The position numbers and the translations under genes were made by a program. Under the pieces are notes generated by a model. That model saw only the letters and a list, made by a program, of their open reading frames with translations, was not told the DNA's origin and searched no databases. Shown here piece by piece: positions 1 through 8,749 of a stretch of 8,749 nt of DNA (positions within the stretch are counted from its first letter, which is position 1; every line of letters starts with the position of its first letter). This DNA comes from Candidatus Roizmanbacteria bacterium. Its GTDB lineage: Bacteria > Patescibacteriota > Microgenomatia > UBA1406. Location: the NCBI GenBank assembly GCA_024653645.1, contig JANLHK010000105.1, forward strand, positions 1 to 8,749. The letters run 5' to 3'.

Positions 1-965
1 GCGGTTTTTATTTTATTGATAAGCGCCAGATATTCCTCACGGGTATACCACCGGTTCATGCGCTTCAGTACTGCGTTATCGCCTGACTGCATGGGCAAAT
101 GAATAGTTCGGGTAATGTTTTTGTTTTGGGCAATAACAGTAATAAGATCATCAGAAAAATCCCATGGGTTTGATGAAATAAAATCAACTTTAGTAAAGCC
201 CATCTGGGCAACTTTTTGCAGTAAATAGGGAAATAAGGTGGGAAGACGCTGACGGCCCAAGTGCTTCACATAGGTGGGCACCATACCCTGCCACTCTGTA
301 ATTTTTTTGTGAGAGTCTTTAAAATAGGTTTTACTTAAGTCACGCATAACCTGGATATTCTCTTTACCCAAAATAAGATCCGCTCCATAGGAATTGACGT
401 TTTGTCCCAGGAGCATAACTGAAGTATAGCCGCGCGTTTTAAGGTCACGGCATTCTGTCAGAATATCCTCTAAGGGGCGGCTAATTTCGCGCCCTCGGGT
501 AAACGGAACCACACAAAAGGTACAAAAATTATTGCAACCATTTGAGATAGGAACGAGACCCATCTGTTCATGTTCCCTGCGTACGGGTTCATAATTAAAC
601 CCCACCTCTTCAATGGGCATAAATTCATCAACACCGGGTAAAATGGAACGAAGACGGGCAAGGTATTTACCCGAAGCGTCACGAAATGCCACACCAACCA
701 TACAGCCGGTCACAATAATTTTCACAGCCCTCCCGTGTTGTGCCGCATCGGTTTTGAGTTGTGTAAGGTTATTGATAAGGCCGTAGGCTTTATTCTCGGC
801 CTTTTCGCGCACCATACAGGTGTTTACAATAATGTAGTTGGCATCCTTATAGCCACGGGCGGGTTTCATGCCACGGGCTGCAAATGCCGCACTCAGGCGC
901 TGCGAATCAGCTTCGTTTTGTTGACATCCAAACGTTTTAATGTAGTACTTCTGAATAATAGTCAT
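1..965 (-). CDS. miaB: tRNA-2-methylthio-N6-dimethylallyladenosine synthase MiaB, C-terminus outside window
   Basis: Radical-SAM methylthiotransferase that adds a methylthio group to isopentenyl-adenosine 37 of tRNAs reading UNN codons; cytoplasmic, with two 4Fe-4S clusters. Reading from ATG at 965 gives 321 residues without a stop. The N-terminal UPF0004 domain carries the three expected cluster ligands C14 (TFGCQQNEAD), C50 (NTCMVREKAENKA) and C88 (VTGCM). The radical-SAM motif CNNFCTFC follows at C144, C148 and C151, with VVPFTRGRE behind it. Further family signatures are LLGQNVNSYG, SSNPWDF and HLPMQSG...LKRMNRWYTREEY. The end of the SAM barrel and the C-terminal TRAM domain are cut off by the window edge. 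No other in-frame ATG or GTG lies upstream, and no Shine-Dalgarno is seen. The gene follows 23S rRNA by about 30 bases on the same strand, with no promoter visible between them, so it is probably cotranscribed with the rRNA. MtaB or RimO relatives are less likely given the NTCMVREKAE and FTRGRE pattern. Confidence 0.95.
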   Translation of the reverse strand, partial: MTIIQKYYIKTFGCQQNEADSQRLSAAFAARGMKPARGYKDANYIIVNTCMVREKAENKAYGLINNLTQLKTDAAQHGRAVKIIVTGCMVGVAFRDASGKYLARLRSILPGVDEFMPIEEVGFNYEPVRREHEQMGLVPISNGCNNFCTFCVVPFTRGREISRPLEDILTECRDLKTRGYTSVMLLGQNVNSYGADLILGKENIQVMRDLSKTYFKDSHKKITEWQGMVPTYVKHLGRQRLPTLFPYLLQKVAQMGFTKVDFISSNPWDFSDDLITVIAQNKNITRTIHLPMQSGDNAVLKRMNRWYTREEYLALINKIKT

Positions 966-977
966 GTCATCGCATTT

Positions 978-997
978 CTGTAATACAAAATACAGAG
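978..997 (-). repeat. 3' arm of the 23S processing stem
   Basis: On the transcribed strand this reads CTCTGTATTTTGTATTACAG. It pairs with CTGTATATAGAATACAGAG just before 23S (4214-4232): ten consecutive pairs next to the rRNA, then nine more after one bulged T, with two G-U pairs in all. Such a stem enclosing 23S is the usual substrate of an RNase III-type enzyme. It ends 12 bases before the miaB start codon. Confidence 0.75.
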
Positions 998-4213
<3,216 letters not shown>

Positions 4214-4232
4214 CTCTGTATTCTATATACAG
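4214..4232 (-). repeat. 5' arm of the 23S processing stem
   Basis: On the transcribed strand this reads CTGTATATAGAATACAGAG and is complementary to 978-997 beyond the 3' end of 23S. The two arms are about 3.2 kb apart, yet each sits directly outside the helix 1 pairing of the rRNA (TTT/ATT, then GGGG/CCCC). That position identifies it as a precursor-processing stem and not a chance repeat. Confidence 0.75.
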
Positions 4233-4319
4233 AATTGGTCTTTTTTTGCGTGACATGACTTTCAAATAAATTAGATGCGACTACATTAAATAATCGTTTG
4301 TTTTTTGATGTCGTTTGCT

Positions 4320-4331
4320 TGTTAAAGAACA
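4320..4331 (-). promoter_or_regulatory. boxA-like antitermination motif
   Basis: The transcribed strand reads TGTTCTTTAACA, 11 of 12 bases identical to the E. coli rrn boxA core TGCTCTTTAACA. In E. coli this RNA element binds NusB-NusE (S10) and prevents Rho termination in untranslated rRNA; copies occur in the leader and before 23S. Here it lies about 105 bases upstream of 23S, a comparable place. No clear boxB was identified. Confidence 0.65.
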
Positions 4332-4354
4332 GCCAAACCCTACCATGGGTTAAA

Positions 4355-4389
4355 GGGTAGTAGCGAGCAAGTACTACCTGCTACCACCC
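4355..4389 (-). other. Stem-loop just downstream of tRNA-Ala
   Basis: The transcribed strand has GGGTGGTAGC, a 15-base loop, then GCTACTACCC: ten consecutive pairs including one G-U. It starts about 20 bases behind the tRNA 3' end. There is no U-tract after it, so a terminator is unlikely, and 23S transcription must pass through. It may guide separation of the tRNA from the rRNA precursor. Confidence 0.6.
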
Positions 4390-4408
4390 TCCAACCGATG
4401 AGGGTATG

Positions 4409-4481
4409 TGGACCTGAGGGGATTTGAACCCCTGGCCTCTCGGATGCAAACCGAGCGCTCTAGCCGCTGAGCTACAGGCCC
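4409..4481 (-). tRNA. tRNA-Ala (anticodon UGC)
   Basis: Complete cloverleaf of 73 bases including discriminator A73 at 4409. The acceptor stem GGGCCTG/CAGGTCC contains the G3-U70 wobble pair, the main identity element for alanyl-tRNA synthetase. The D arm is GCTC/GAGC. The anticodon stem is CTCGG/CCGAG with loop TTTGCAT, giving anticodon TGC. The T arm is AGGGG-TTCAAAT-CCCCT. The 3' CCA is not encoded and must be added by the nucleotidyltransferase. Alanine tRNA in front of 23S is standard for the 16S-23S spacer, but here there is no 16S gene upstream: the tRNA is the first gene of the transcript. Confidence 0.97.
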
Positions 4482-4611
4482 AAAAAGTCCTGCTTTGCTG
4501 GATCTTCGCTTCGCTCGACCCGCTTTGCTCTCCGTTTCGAAAAATCTATCTGGGGTGTTTAGGAGAAAGCAGAATAGGCTTCTCCATCCTTCCCGAATCC
4601 CTTTATTAGGG
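4482..4611 (-). other. Structured untranslated leader of the tRNA-Ala/23S transcript
   Basis: About 130 bases between the predicted transcription start and the tRNA. Three hairpins can be drawn in order: CTTTCCC/GGGAAGG (4588-4615, seven pairs with one G-U, reaching the transcript 5' end), GGAGAAG/CTTTCTCC (4562-4585, one bulge), and GGGTC/GATCC around a loop of GCGAA units. The last part repeats AGCAAAGC twice and GCGAAGC in between. No U-run follows the stems, so they are not classical terminators. No gene is seen; the plus-strand reading frames through here have no coding character. Confidence 0.6.
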
Positions 4612-4617
4612 AAAGTT

Positions 4618-4647
4618 ATTATACGCAGTCGTCCCTCACTCTGTCAA
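4618..4647 (-). promoter_or_regulatory. Consensus sigma-70 promoter for tRNA-Ala and 23S
   Basis: The minus strand reads TTGACA (4642-4647), an 18-base spacer, then TATAAT (4618-4623). Both hexamers match the consensus perfectly. The predicted start is near 4611. A perfect promoter fits a stable-RNA unit with its own independent start. It lies only eight bases beyond the stop codon of the upstream membrane-protein gene on the same strand, so readthrough from that gene into the rRNA unit is also possible, because no terminator is visible. Confidence 0.9.
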
Positions 4648-4655
4648 CATGGTAT

Positions 4656-4886
4656 TTACCAGAAAATAAGGGAGAACAATGCCGCCATCACAAACCCCAA
4701 CATATATGAGTCGAAATACCAACCAATTCCGGCCCCAATAACAAAGGCGCTGATTAATAGATATTGTTCAAATGACTTATGGATACCCAAGCCAAAACGG
4801 ATAATCATAATATACACGGCAGATATAAAGATGTAGCCATAAAGGCCCATCATCGAATGGGAAAAGACATCAAGGCCACTGGTCAT
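4656..4886 (-). CDS. Small hydrophobic membrane protein, function unknown
   Basis: Encodes 76 residues, nearly all hydrophobic. Two or three membrane segments can be drawn: about 13-34 (MGLYGYIFISAVYIMII core), about 42-58 (LLISAFVIGAGIGW core) and about 61-76, which runs to the last residue (W76). The short loop between the first two segments holds the charged residues H36, K37 and E40. No enzymatic motif and no family could be recognised. The start codon overlaps the stop codon of the glycosyltransferase gene (ATGA at 4883-4886), with no Shine-Dalgarno. This suggests translational coupling and makes the frame likely to be real. A role in envelope glycan work beside the glycosyltransferase is a guess from position only. 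Confidence 0.7.
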   Translation of the reverse strand: MTSGLDVFSHSMMGLYGYIFISAVYIMIIRFGLGIHKSFEQYLLISAFVIGAGIGWYFDSYMLGFVMAALFSLIFW

Positions 4887-5845
4887 GGCAATAGGGCACG
4901 AAACTCACTCGTAAAACGATGTATTGAAAAAAAGCTACTGCGCTCTTTTGCAGCATCGCCCATCTTTTTTCGTAATGATGGGTCACGAGCAAAACGAGCA
5001 ATGGCAGCGGCTATGCTATCGGGATCATTGTGATTGACAAAGACCGCCGCATCACCGGCAATTTCGTGAAACACCGGAATATCGGACAGTATCGACGGAG
5101 TGCCAACAGAACCTGCCTCTATATAGGAGAGGCCGAATCCTTCATCGCGAGACACGAGCACATTAGCCAAGGCGTGTTCATACAGCCACCGTACCTGCGC
5201 GTCGGGCACAAATCCGGTTTTGATAAACCGTGATGCGTCCTGTGTTAGCGCACTGAACGTTCTAAAGTCCTCCTGCCAGGGGTCGGTGGGATGTGGTGGT
5301 TTCGCTATGGCTTTCCCGACCAGCACCATCGGTATTCCCGCTTTCAGTACCGCACGTGCCATAACCACGATATTCTTGTTCCAGGTAATATCACCTATAT
5401 ATAAGAGGTATGGTGAGGGCAAGGCGCGTGAAAGTTTTTGACTGGCTCCCAGCGGTGCAACACCGGGATATATGACCGTTATAGGACAGGCCGGATTAAA
5501 AAAACGTACAATAGCGCGCCTTGAAGTCTGAGTATGGGTCACGAGCCCATCATATAACCCAAGAATGTAGTTGCGATGGAGCAACACATTCAGATGGCCA
5601 CGCATACCAATAGGAAAATGATGAGGGTATGTAATGGGTATCGTGTCATGAAGAACCCCGATTTGACGCGTCGCATGACGCATCCATAGGGTAGGCCACA
5701 AAATGGGGTTAACAAAGGGATTAATCAGCGTTGACCGTTCAGTAGTGTGTCCTTCCAGCGCTTGTGTAAGAAGCTGAGTATACCGACCGACGCCCCGTAC
5801 AATACTCTGATCACTAATCTCAAGAATTGATACATTGACCGGCAT
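4883..5845 (-). CDS. GT4-type (GT-B fold) glycosyltransferase
   Basis: 320 residues. Likely transfers a sugar from an activated donor to a cell-surface glycan or lipid acceptor at the cytoplasmic membrane face; donor and acceptor cannot be read from the sequence. The N-terminal half has GVGRYTQLL (18-26) and LHDTIPITYP (65-74), typical of the acceptor domain of mannosyl/rhamnosyl-like GT4 enzymes. The linker is VIYPGVAP (124-131). The donor domain opens with YIGDITWNKN (149-158) and contains the EX7E motif as EGFGLSYIE (E235, E243), then GTPSILSDIPVFHEIAGDAAVFV. Length is somewhat short for GT4 (often 350-400), but both domains look complete. There is no signal peptide or membrane helix. ATG at 5845 is preceded at six bases by an extended -10 box, so the message is probably leaderless. 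The gene is coupled to a small membrane-protein gene downstream. Confidence 0.9.
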   Translation of the reverse strand: MPVNVSILEISDQSIVRGVGRYTQLLTQALEGHTTERSTLINPFVNPILWPTLWMRHATRQIGVLHDTIPITYPHHFPIGMRGHLNVLLHRNYILGLYDGLVTHTQTSRRAIVRFFNPACPITVIYPGVAPLGASQKLSRALPSPYLLYIGDITWNKNIVVMARAVLKAGIPMVLVGKAIAKPPHPTDPWQEDFRTFSALTQDASRFIKTGFVPDAQVRWLYEHALANVLVSRDEGFGLSYIEAGSVGTPSILSDIPVFHEIAGDAAVFVNHNDPDSIAAAIARFARDPSLRKKMGDAAKERSSFFSIHRFTSEFRALLP

Positions 5846-5851
5846 ATACCT

Positions 5852-5860
5852 ATTGTAACA
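5852..5860 (-). promoter_or_regulatory. Extended -10 promoter of the glycosyltransferase gene
   Basis: The minus strand reads TGTTACAAT: a TGn extension plus TACAAT (5852-5857), one mismatch from consensus. Six bases then lead directly to the ATG at 5845, so transcription would start at or next to the start codon. No convincing -35 box is visible, which is acceptable for an extended -10 promoter. Confidence 0.55.
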
Positions 5861-5951
5861 AAGCGATATATTTTATTTTTGATCAACTTATATACTCAAT
5901 ACAAAAATGCTGAAGGTAAAACTATATAGGTCTATCTCTTTTTGTTCACTG

Positions 5952-5974
5952 AATATCTGACCATTTCAGGTATT
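5952..5974. repeat. Inverted repeat before the yidC -10 box
   Basis: AATATCTGA (5952-5960), five bases, TCAGGTATT (5966-5974). The arms are complementary over nine positions with one T/C difference that becomes a G-U pair in RNA. The repeat ends ten bases before the TATAAT and occupies the place of the missing -35 box. It could be an operator or activator site, or chance in AT-rich DNA. Confidence 0.35.
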
Positions 5975-5984
5975 AAGAATAGTG

Positions 5985-5990
5985 TATAAT
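5985..5990 (+). promoter_or_regulatory. -10 box of yidC
   Basis: Perfect TATAAT followed by six bases and ATG (5997). The predicted transcription start coincides with the A of the start codon, giving a leaderless mRNA. No good -35 hexamer lies 16-18 bases upstream. The hexamer also argues against the in-frame GTG at 5982 as the start, since that codon precedes the promoter element. Confidence 0.6.
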
Positions 5991-5996
5991 CCCGAT

Positions 5997-6809
5997 ATGA
6001 ATATTTTCTCAATGATTTTCGTGGCTCCCGTGGTAAATGCGCTTCTGGTTTTCTACAAAGCATTTGAGTATCTGCATATTCCCAGCGCATTAGGCTTAGC
6101 GATCATTGCCATAACGGTTGTCCTGCGGCTTGCCATTAACCCTCTTATGCATAAGCAGCTGTTGCATGCAAAAAAGATGCAGGAAATACAGCCGCACATT
6201 ACCAAACTGCAAAAGAAACATAAGGGTAATGCACAAAAGCTACAGGCTGCGCAGATGGAGCTGTTTAAAAAGCACAATTTGAATCCGGCATTCGGGTGTG
6301 TCGTACTTTTGGTGCAGCTTCCCGTATTCTATGGGCTATACATGGCACTACAAACCATTGTGGTAGCCGGTGGAGTCCAGCATGCCTACAAGACGATTAA
6401 TGCACTGGTGTATCTTCCCTGGCTAAAAGTAACATCACTTGACACCAGTTTTTTTGGATTGCGTCTTGAAGTGCATCCCAATGAGTGGAGTACCGTCGGC
6501 TGGTGGTATCTGCTCATTCCGGTCATCACCGCAGCCTTGCAATTTTACCAATCATACCTTTCAACGAAAGTAACCCCCATGGGCAAAGCGGCATCAGTAG
6601 AAAAAAACAAGACAACCGGTAAAGATGGTGAGGTAAAAAAAGATAATGGAAGCGATATGCAGGCTGCCATGCAAAAACAGATGCTGTACCTATTTCCTGC
6701 CATGATCGCTTTTGCTTCGTATAGTCTTCCCATGGGCCTTGCCTTATACTGGAATATCTTCACCCTTTTTGGTATTTGGCAATACCGCGCCATAGCCTCG
6801 CAGACATAA
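5997..6809 (+). CDS. yidC: Membrane protein insertase YidC/Oxa1 family
   Basis: 270 residues from ATG 5997. Inserts and folds inner-membrane proteins, alone or with SecYEG. The protein has the Oxa1 core without the large periplasmic domain of proteobacterial YidC. A first hydrophobic stretch (6-23) is followed by a segment at 32-52 holding the conserved arginine R44 of the substrate groove (TVVLRLAINPL). Next comes the cytoplasmic helical hairpin rich in K and Q (54-97: KKMQEIQPHITKLQKKH...MELFKKH). Then comes the NPAFGCVVLLVQLPVFYGLYMAL segment (96-118), a segment at 167-187, a lysine-rich cytoplasmic loop (190-225) and the final segments with PMGLALYWNIFTLF (245-258). An in-frame GTG at 5982 would add five residues but overlaps the TATAAT box. 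The rnpA/rpmH neighbours seen in many bacteria are absent. A 65-codon gene follows after 21 bases. Confidence 0.95.
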   Translation: MNIFSMIFVAPVVNALLVFYKAFEYLHIPSALGLAIIAITVVLRLAINPLMHKQLLHAKKMQEIQPHITKLQKKHKGNAQKLQAAQMELFKKHNLNPAFGCVVLLVQLPVFYGLYMALQTIVVAGGVQHAYKTINALVYLPWLKVTSLDTSFFGLRLEVHPNEWSTVGWWYLLIPVITAALQFYQSYLSTKVTPMGKAASVEKNKTTGKDGEVKKDNGSDMQAAMQKQMLYLFPAMIAFASYSLPMGLALYWNIFTLFGIWQYRAIASQT

Positions 6810-6815
6810 AGACTG

Positions 6816-6824
6816 TGCTATCAT
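6816..6824 (+). promoter_or_regulatory. Possible extended -10 promoter of the CxxC membrane protein
   Basis: TGCTATCAT: a TGn extension followed by TATCAT (6819-6824), again exactly six bases before an ATG (6831). It lies between the yidC stop codon and the next gene and could give a leaderless second transcript. Readthrough from yidC is equally possible. The hexamer has one mismatch from consensus and no -35 box, so this is weaker than the other two sites. Confidence 0.4.
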
Positions 6825-6830
6825 AATTAC

Positions 6831-7028
6831 ATGAGATTGAAACAGAATCATATTATTCTTTTAGTGCTCCTTTCTCCGCTTTTGCTGATGGCCTTTTTGG
6901 GTGATTTGGTCATCTATTTTTTTACCAGCGATAAGGGGTGTGTACAGTGTGGTATTGATGATATTGTAAAAGAGGGAGTGTTTGTACGATCTATTACTAC
7001 ATTTATTGGAATCCATGGCAGCCGGTGA
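6831..7028 (+). CDS. Small membrane-anchored protein with a CxxC motif, function unknown
   Basis: 65 residues. The N-terminus is a positively charged tip (R2, K4) plus a long hydrophobic run (about 8-31, ILLVLLSPLLLMAFLG core), compatible with a signal anchor or one membrane helix. The remaining half has C37 and C40 spaced as CVQC just beyond the membrane segment, then a mixed segment ending in IGIHGSR. There is no lipobox. The CxxC could bind a metal or form a disulfide, but the family is not recognised. No Shine-Dalgarno; an extended -10 box sits six bases before the ATG. The 3' end overlaps the next gene by 14 bases in another frame, which suggests one operon with coupled translation. The short length keeps confidence moderate. 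Confidence 0.6.
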   Translation: MRLKQNHIILLVLLSPLLLMAFLGDLVIYFFTSDKGCVQCGIDDIVKEGVFVRSITTFIGIHGSR

Positions 7029-8749
7029 GCATACTCCAGAAATCCATACGGTGCCACCGTCGCCTGAGCAGTCGAATATATTAAGACTGCTGAAGGATAA
7101 GGTTAAGCAGTTGGTTGATCGAGTTAAGGCTAAGTTTACCCAGCCTACCTCACAGGAGGATGCGGAAAAATTACTTGAAGCAAAGCCGGTCCAGTTGCCG
7201 ACGCCTGAGGAAACCAAGACGAAACAAAAAGAGCTACGGGATAGCTTGAAGCAGCTCAATAATTCACTGGATGAGGGCAATAAACAGCAGTTGGTTGAGG
7301 ACGTCAAACAGGTTGCGCATGATTTGGTTGCCATTGCACAAGAAAAGGACGCAGAGACCAAAGTAAAAGACTATGCAGAAGTTGTTAATGCCGCAGCGGG
7401 AAAAATAACCGAAACATCGGCTATTCCCTTCGCGCGGTATCTGACGCAGGCCGCTGGTGACAACGCGCTCGCCATTCGTACCGAAGATGATATTTTGCAG
7501 CACTTGCGCCGGATAAAGCATATCTTTTTGGAAGAAGCAGAGCTGCAGTCAAACGACCTCAATGTGGCATCGACACTGATGGAGGGTATTTTAAAAAAGA
7601 ACGGCGATCTTATGCACGCGCCTACTTTAAGTCAAGCGGGAGAGATTGTAGGCCGTTTGATGGAAAAAGGTGCCCAAAGCATGGATGCTTATAATCAACT
7701 GCAAGAACTCGCTCACCGGGTTACATCGGAACAACGCCGGCCAAACAATGGAGAAAGCGGGAGACATGCCCCCAATGAAAGCCCTTCAATTAATACGTTT
7801 GTGGGATCGTATAAGGATCTTGAAAGAGAGATTCTGGAAAGTGACTTCGTAGGTGAACCAAATGAACAAGAACGCAATCGCCGTAAACTGCTCTATAACC
7901 TTCTCGAGATCAACATCAACCATGAAACTGAGAAAATGCGCGAGATCTTTAAAGGTAAAACAGACTATGCCGAGGCGCTTGAGGATTGGCAGCATCACTT
8001 TAAAGAACATTACCTACATGGACTTGATCATTCATCGGTACCCATTCCGCCGGGAGTACGGGAAAAGGCTGAAAAATATGCCGATGAATTTGTCAATTTT
8101 ATGAAGGTGCGTATTAATCGTCTTAAAAACTATTATCAGGGCATGGGAGATCGGGATACGTATACGGGTCTTTCATATCAACCACCTACTGATCTTTCTC
8201 GCTTTTTTGAACAAGGTGCATTTGATGACGCCTATATTGCGCTCGCATTTATTGATGCAGAAGGCGTTGATAACAAGAACAATCTTGATGTAAAGGATAT
8301 CTTTATGCGTTTTAAACTCAAAGCCGCACTTGAACATGAGCATCATGGTCCGGGCAGCCACGACATGGATCGCGATGTCTTTGATCCCAACCAAAACACC
8401 CTTGATATTAATTATGAACAAATAGAACACTCATTACTCAATACCTTTAAAGCTCCCTATTTACGAGCTTATCGGTATCAGCTTGAGGGGAATCGTGGCG
8501 ACGAGGAATTTCAGTATATTTTGCGCAAAGTTGAGAACCTTATCGGTGGACGCAAATTCTCTGAATCTCCGGAAACGTTTACTTTTTTGGGAGGGTCGGC
8601 TGACGTTAATCGCGATAAGTCCCGGGCGCTTAAGCTGCGAGTAAAATCAAAATTGTTTACCGAATCACCGGTTTCCCCAGGTTTACATGGAAAAGCTTTT
8701 TTGGAAACCCAGAAGTATACGGTATCGCTTAAGCACCGTTCATTAGGTG
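7015..8749 (+). CDS. Large soluble, mostly helical protein of unknown function, C-terminus outside window
   Basis: An open frame of 578 codons from ATG 7015 runs off the window. There is no signal peptide, membrane helix or recognisable catalytic motif. Residues 1-20 are proline-rich. Residues 20-130 are very rich in K, E, Q, D and L, with heptad-like spacing (KQKELRDSLKQLNNSL), so coiled coil is plausible. Residues about 235-260 are a polar linker (RRPNNGESG region), followed by more charged helices. A histidine cluster EHEHHGPGSHD lies at 440-450. No cysteine was seen in the 578 residues and only one tryptophan (W325), unlike the neighbouring proteins. ATG 7015 was chosen because TAA at 6967 closes the frame upstream; TTG 7006 is a possible alternative. 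It overlaps the CxxC gene by 14 bases. A structural or scaffold role fits the composition, but this is only inference. Confidence 0.85.
   Translation, partial: MAAGEHTPEIHTVPPSPEQSNILRLLKDKVKQLVDRVKAKFTQPTSQEDAEKLLEAKPVQLPTPEETKTKQKELRDSLKQLNNSLDEGNKQQLVEDVKQVAHDLVAIAQEKDAETKVKDYAEVVNAAAGKITETSAIPFARYLTQAAGDNALAIRTEDDILQHLRRIKHIFLEEAELQSNDLNVASTLMEGILKKNGDLMHAPTLSQAGEIVGRLMEKGAQSMDAYNQLQELAHRVTSEQRRPNNGESGRHAPNESPSINTFVGSYKDLEREILESDFVGEPNEQERNRRKLLYNLLEININHETEKMREIFKGKTDYAEALEDWQHHFKEHYLHGLDHSSVPIPPGVREKAEKYADEFVNFMKVRINRLKNYYQGMGDRDTYTGLSYQPPTDLSRFFEQGAFDDAYIALAFIDAEGVDNKNNLDVKDIFMRFKLKAALEHEHHGPGSHDMDRDVFDPNQNTLDINYEQIEHSLLNTFKAPYLRAYRYQLEGNRGDEEFQYILRKVENLIGGRKFSESPETFTFLGGSADVNRDKSRALKLRVKSKLFTESPVSPGLHGKAFLETQKYTVSLKHRSLG

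Larger units (their letters stand above)
4233..4408 (-). other. Spacer between tRNA-Ala and 23S
   Basis: Transcribed spacer without coding capacity. It starts after the tRNA with a strong hairpin (4355-4389), then a smaller inverted repeat AACCC...GGGTT (4335-4351), then the boxA-like motif at 4320-4331. About 85 AT-rich bases follow up to the 23S processing stem. No second tRNA (such as the common tRNA-Ile) is present. Confidence 0.75.

Noticed and set aside
735..983. 82-codon plus-strand frame
   Set aside because: It is antisense to miaB, whose cysteine motifs prove the minus-strand frame.
966..997. 5S rRNA gene downstream of 23S
   Set aside because: Only about 30 bases separate 23S from the miaB start, and they are taken up by the processing stem.
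4355..4389. Ten-pair hairpin after tRNA-Ala as a terminator
   Set aside because: It is followed by CTTTAACCC with no U-run, and 23S must be transcribed through it.
4588..4615. CTTTCCC/GGGAAGG hairpin as a terminator of the glycosyltransferase unit
   Set aside because: No U-tract follows, and it lies downstream of the rRNA promoter, where termination would block 23S synthesis.
4424..5033. Plus-strand frames of 61-113 codons across tRNA-Ala, the leader and the small membrane-protein gene
   Set aside because: They run antisense to a clear tRNA, a consensus promoter and a coupled gene, and have no protein-like composition.
5982..5996. GTG at 5982 as start of yidC
   Set aside because: It lies upstream of and overlaps the frame of the TATAAT box; ATG 5997 sits at the expected transcription start and fits the family N-terminus.
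6861..7562. Minus-strand frames of 63-166 codons with many Cys and Ser
   Set aside because: They are shadows of the large plus-strand gene; Cys/Ser-rich readings are what antisense of a Lys/Gln/Ala-rich gene gives.

Overview
The window looks bacterial and most likely comes from the Candidate Phyla Radiation (Patescibacteria). This assignment is an inference. It rests on a 23S rRNA gene interrupted by an intron, a 23S gene separated from 16S and 5S, a short YidC, compact gene packing, and start codons placed right behind -10 boxes without Shine-Dalgarno sequences. TGA reads as a stop wherever it can be judged, so there is no sign of recoding. All RNA calls come from reading conserved motifs by eye.

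Layout. The left half is one minus-strand transcription unit. A consensus sigma-70 promoter (4618-4647) is followed by a structured leader, tRNA-Ala(UGC) (4409-4481), a spacer with a boxA-like antitermination motif, 23S rRNA (about 998-4213) and miaB (1-965, 3' end outside the window). No 16S lies upstream of the tRNA and no 5S lies downstream of 23S. A 19-20 bp inverted repeat brackets 23S and probably forms its processing stem. miaB starts 12 bases beyond that stem.

The standout element is a 353-nt group I intron (1278-1630, minus strand) inside the peptidyl-transferase region of 23S, directly after the base equivalent to E. coli U2604. P1, P2, P3, P4, P5, P6, P7, P8, P9 and a short P10 can all be paired by eye, and both splice-site rules (U before, G at the end) hold. 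It has no room for a homing endonuclease.

Upstream of the rRNA promoter, also on the minus strand, are a GT4-type glycosyltransferase (4883-5845) and a small membrane protein (4656-4886) joined by an ATGA overlap. Divergent from these on the plus strand are yidC (5997-6809), a 65-residue membrane-anchored CxxC protein (6831-7028) and a long, cysteine-free, probably helical protein of unknown function (7015 to beyond the window end). Three separate genes (glycosyltransferase, yidC, CxxC protein) each have a -10-like hexamer exactly six bases before their ATG, which predicts leaderless mRNAs.

Functionally, the left side serves translation (tRNA-Ala, 23S, tRNA modification by MiaB) and the right side serves the cell envelope (membrane-protein insertion, glycan transfer, small membrane proteins).
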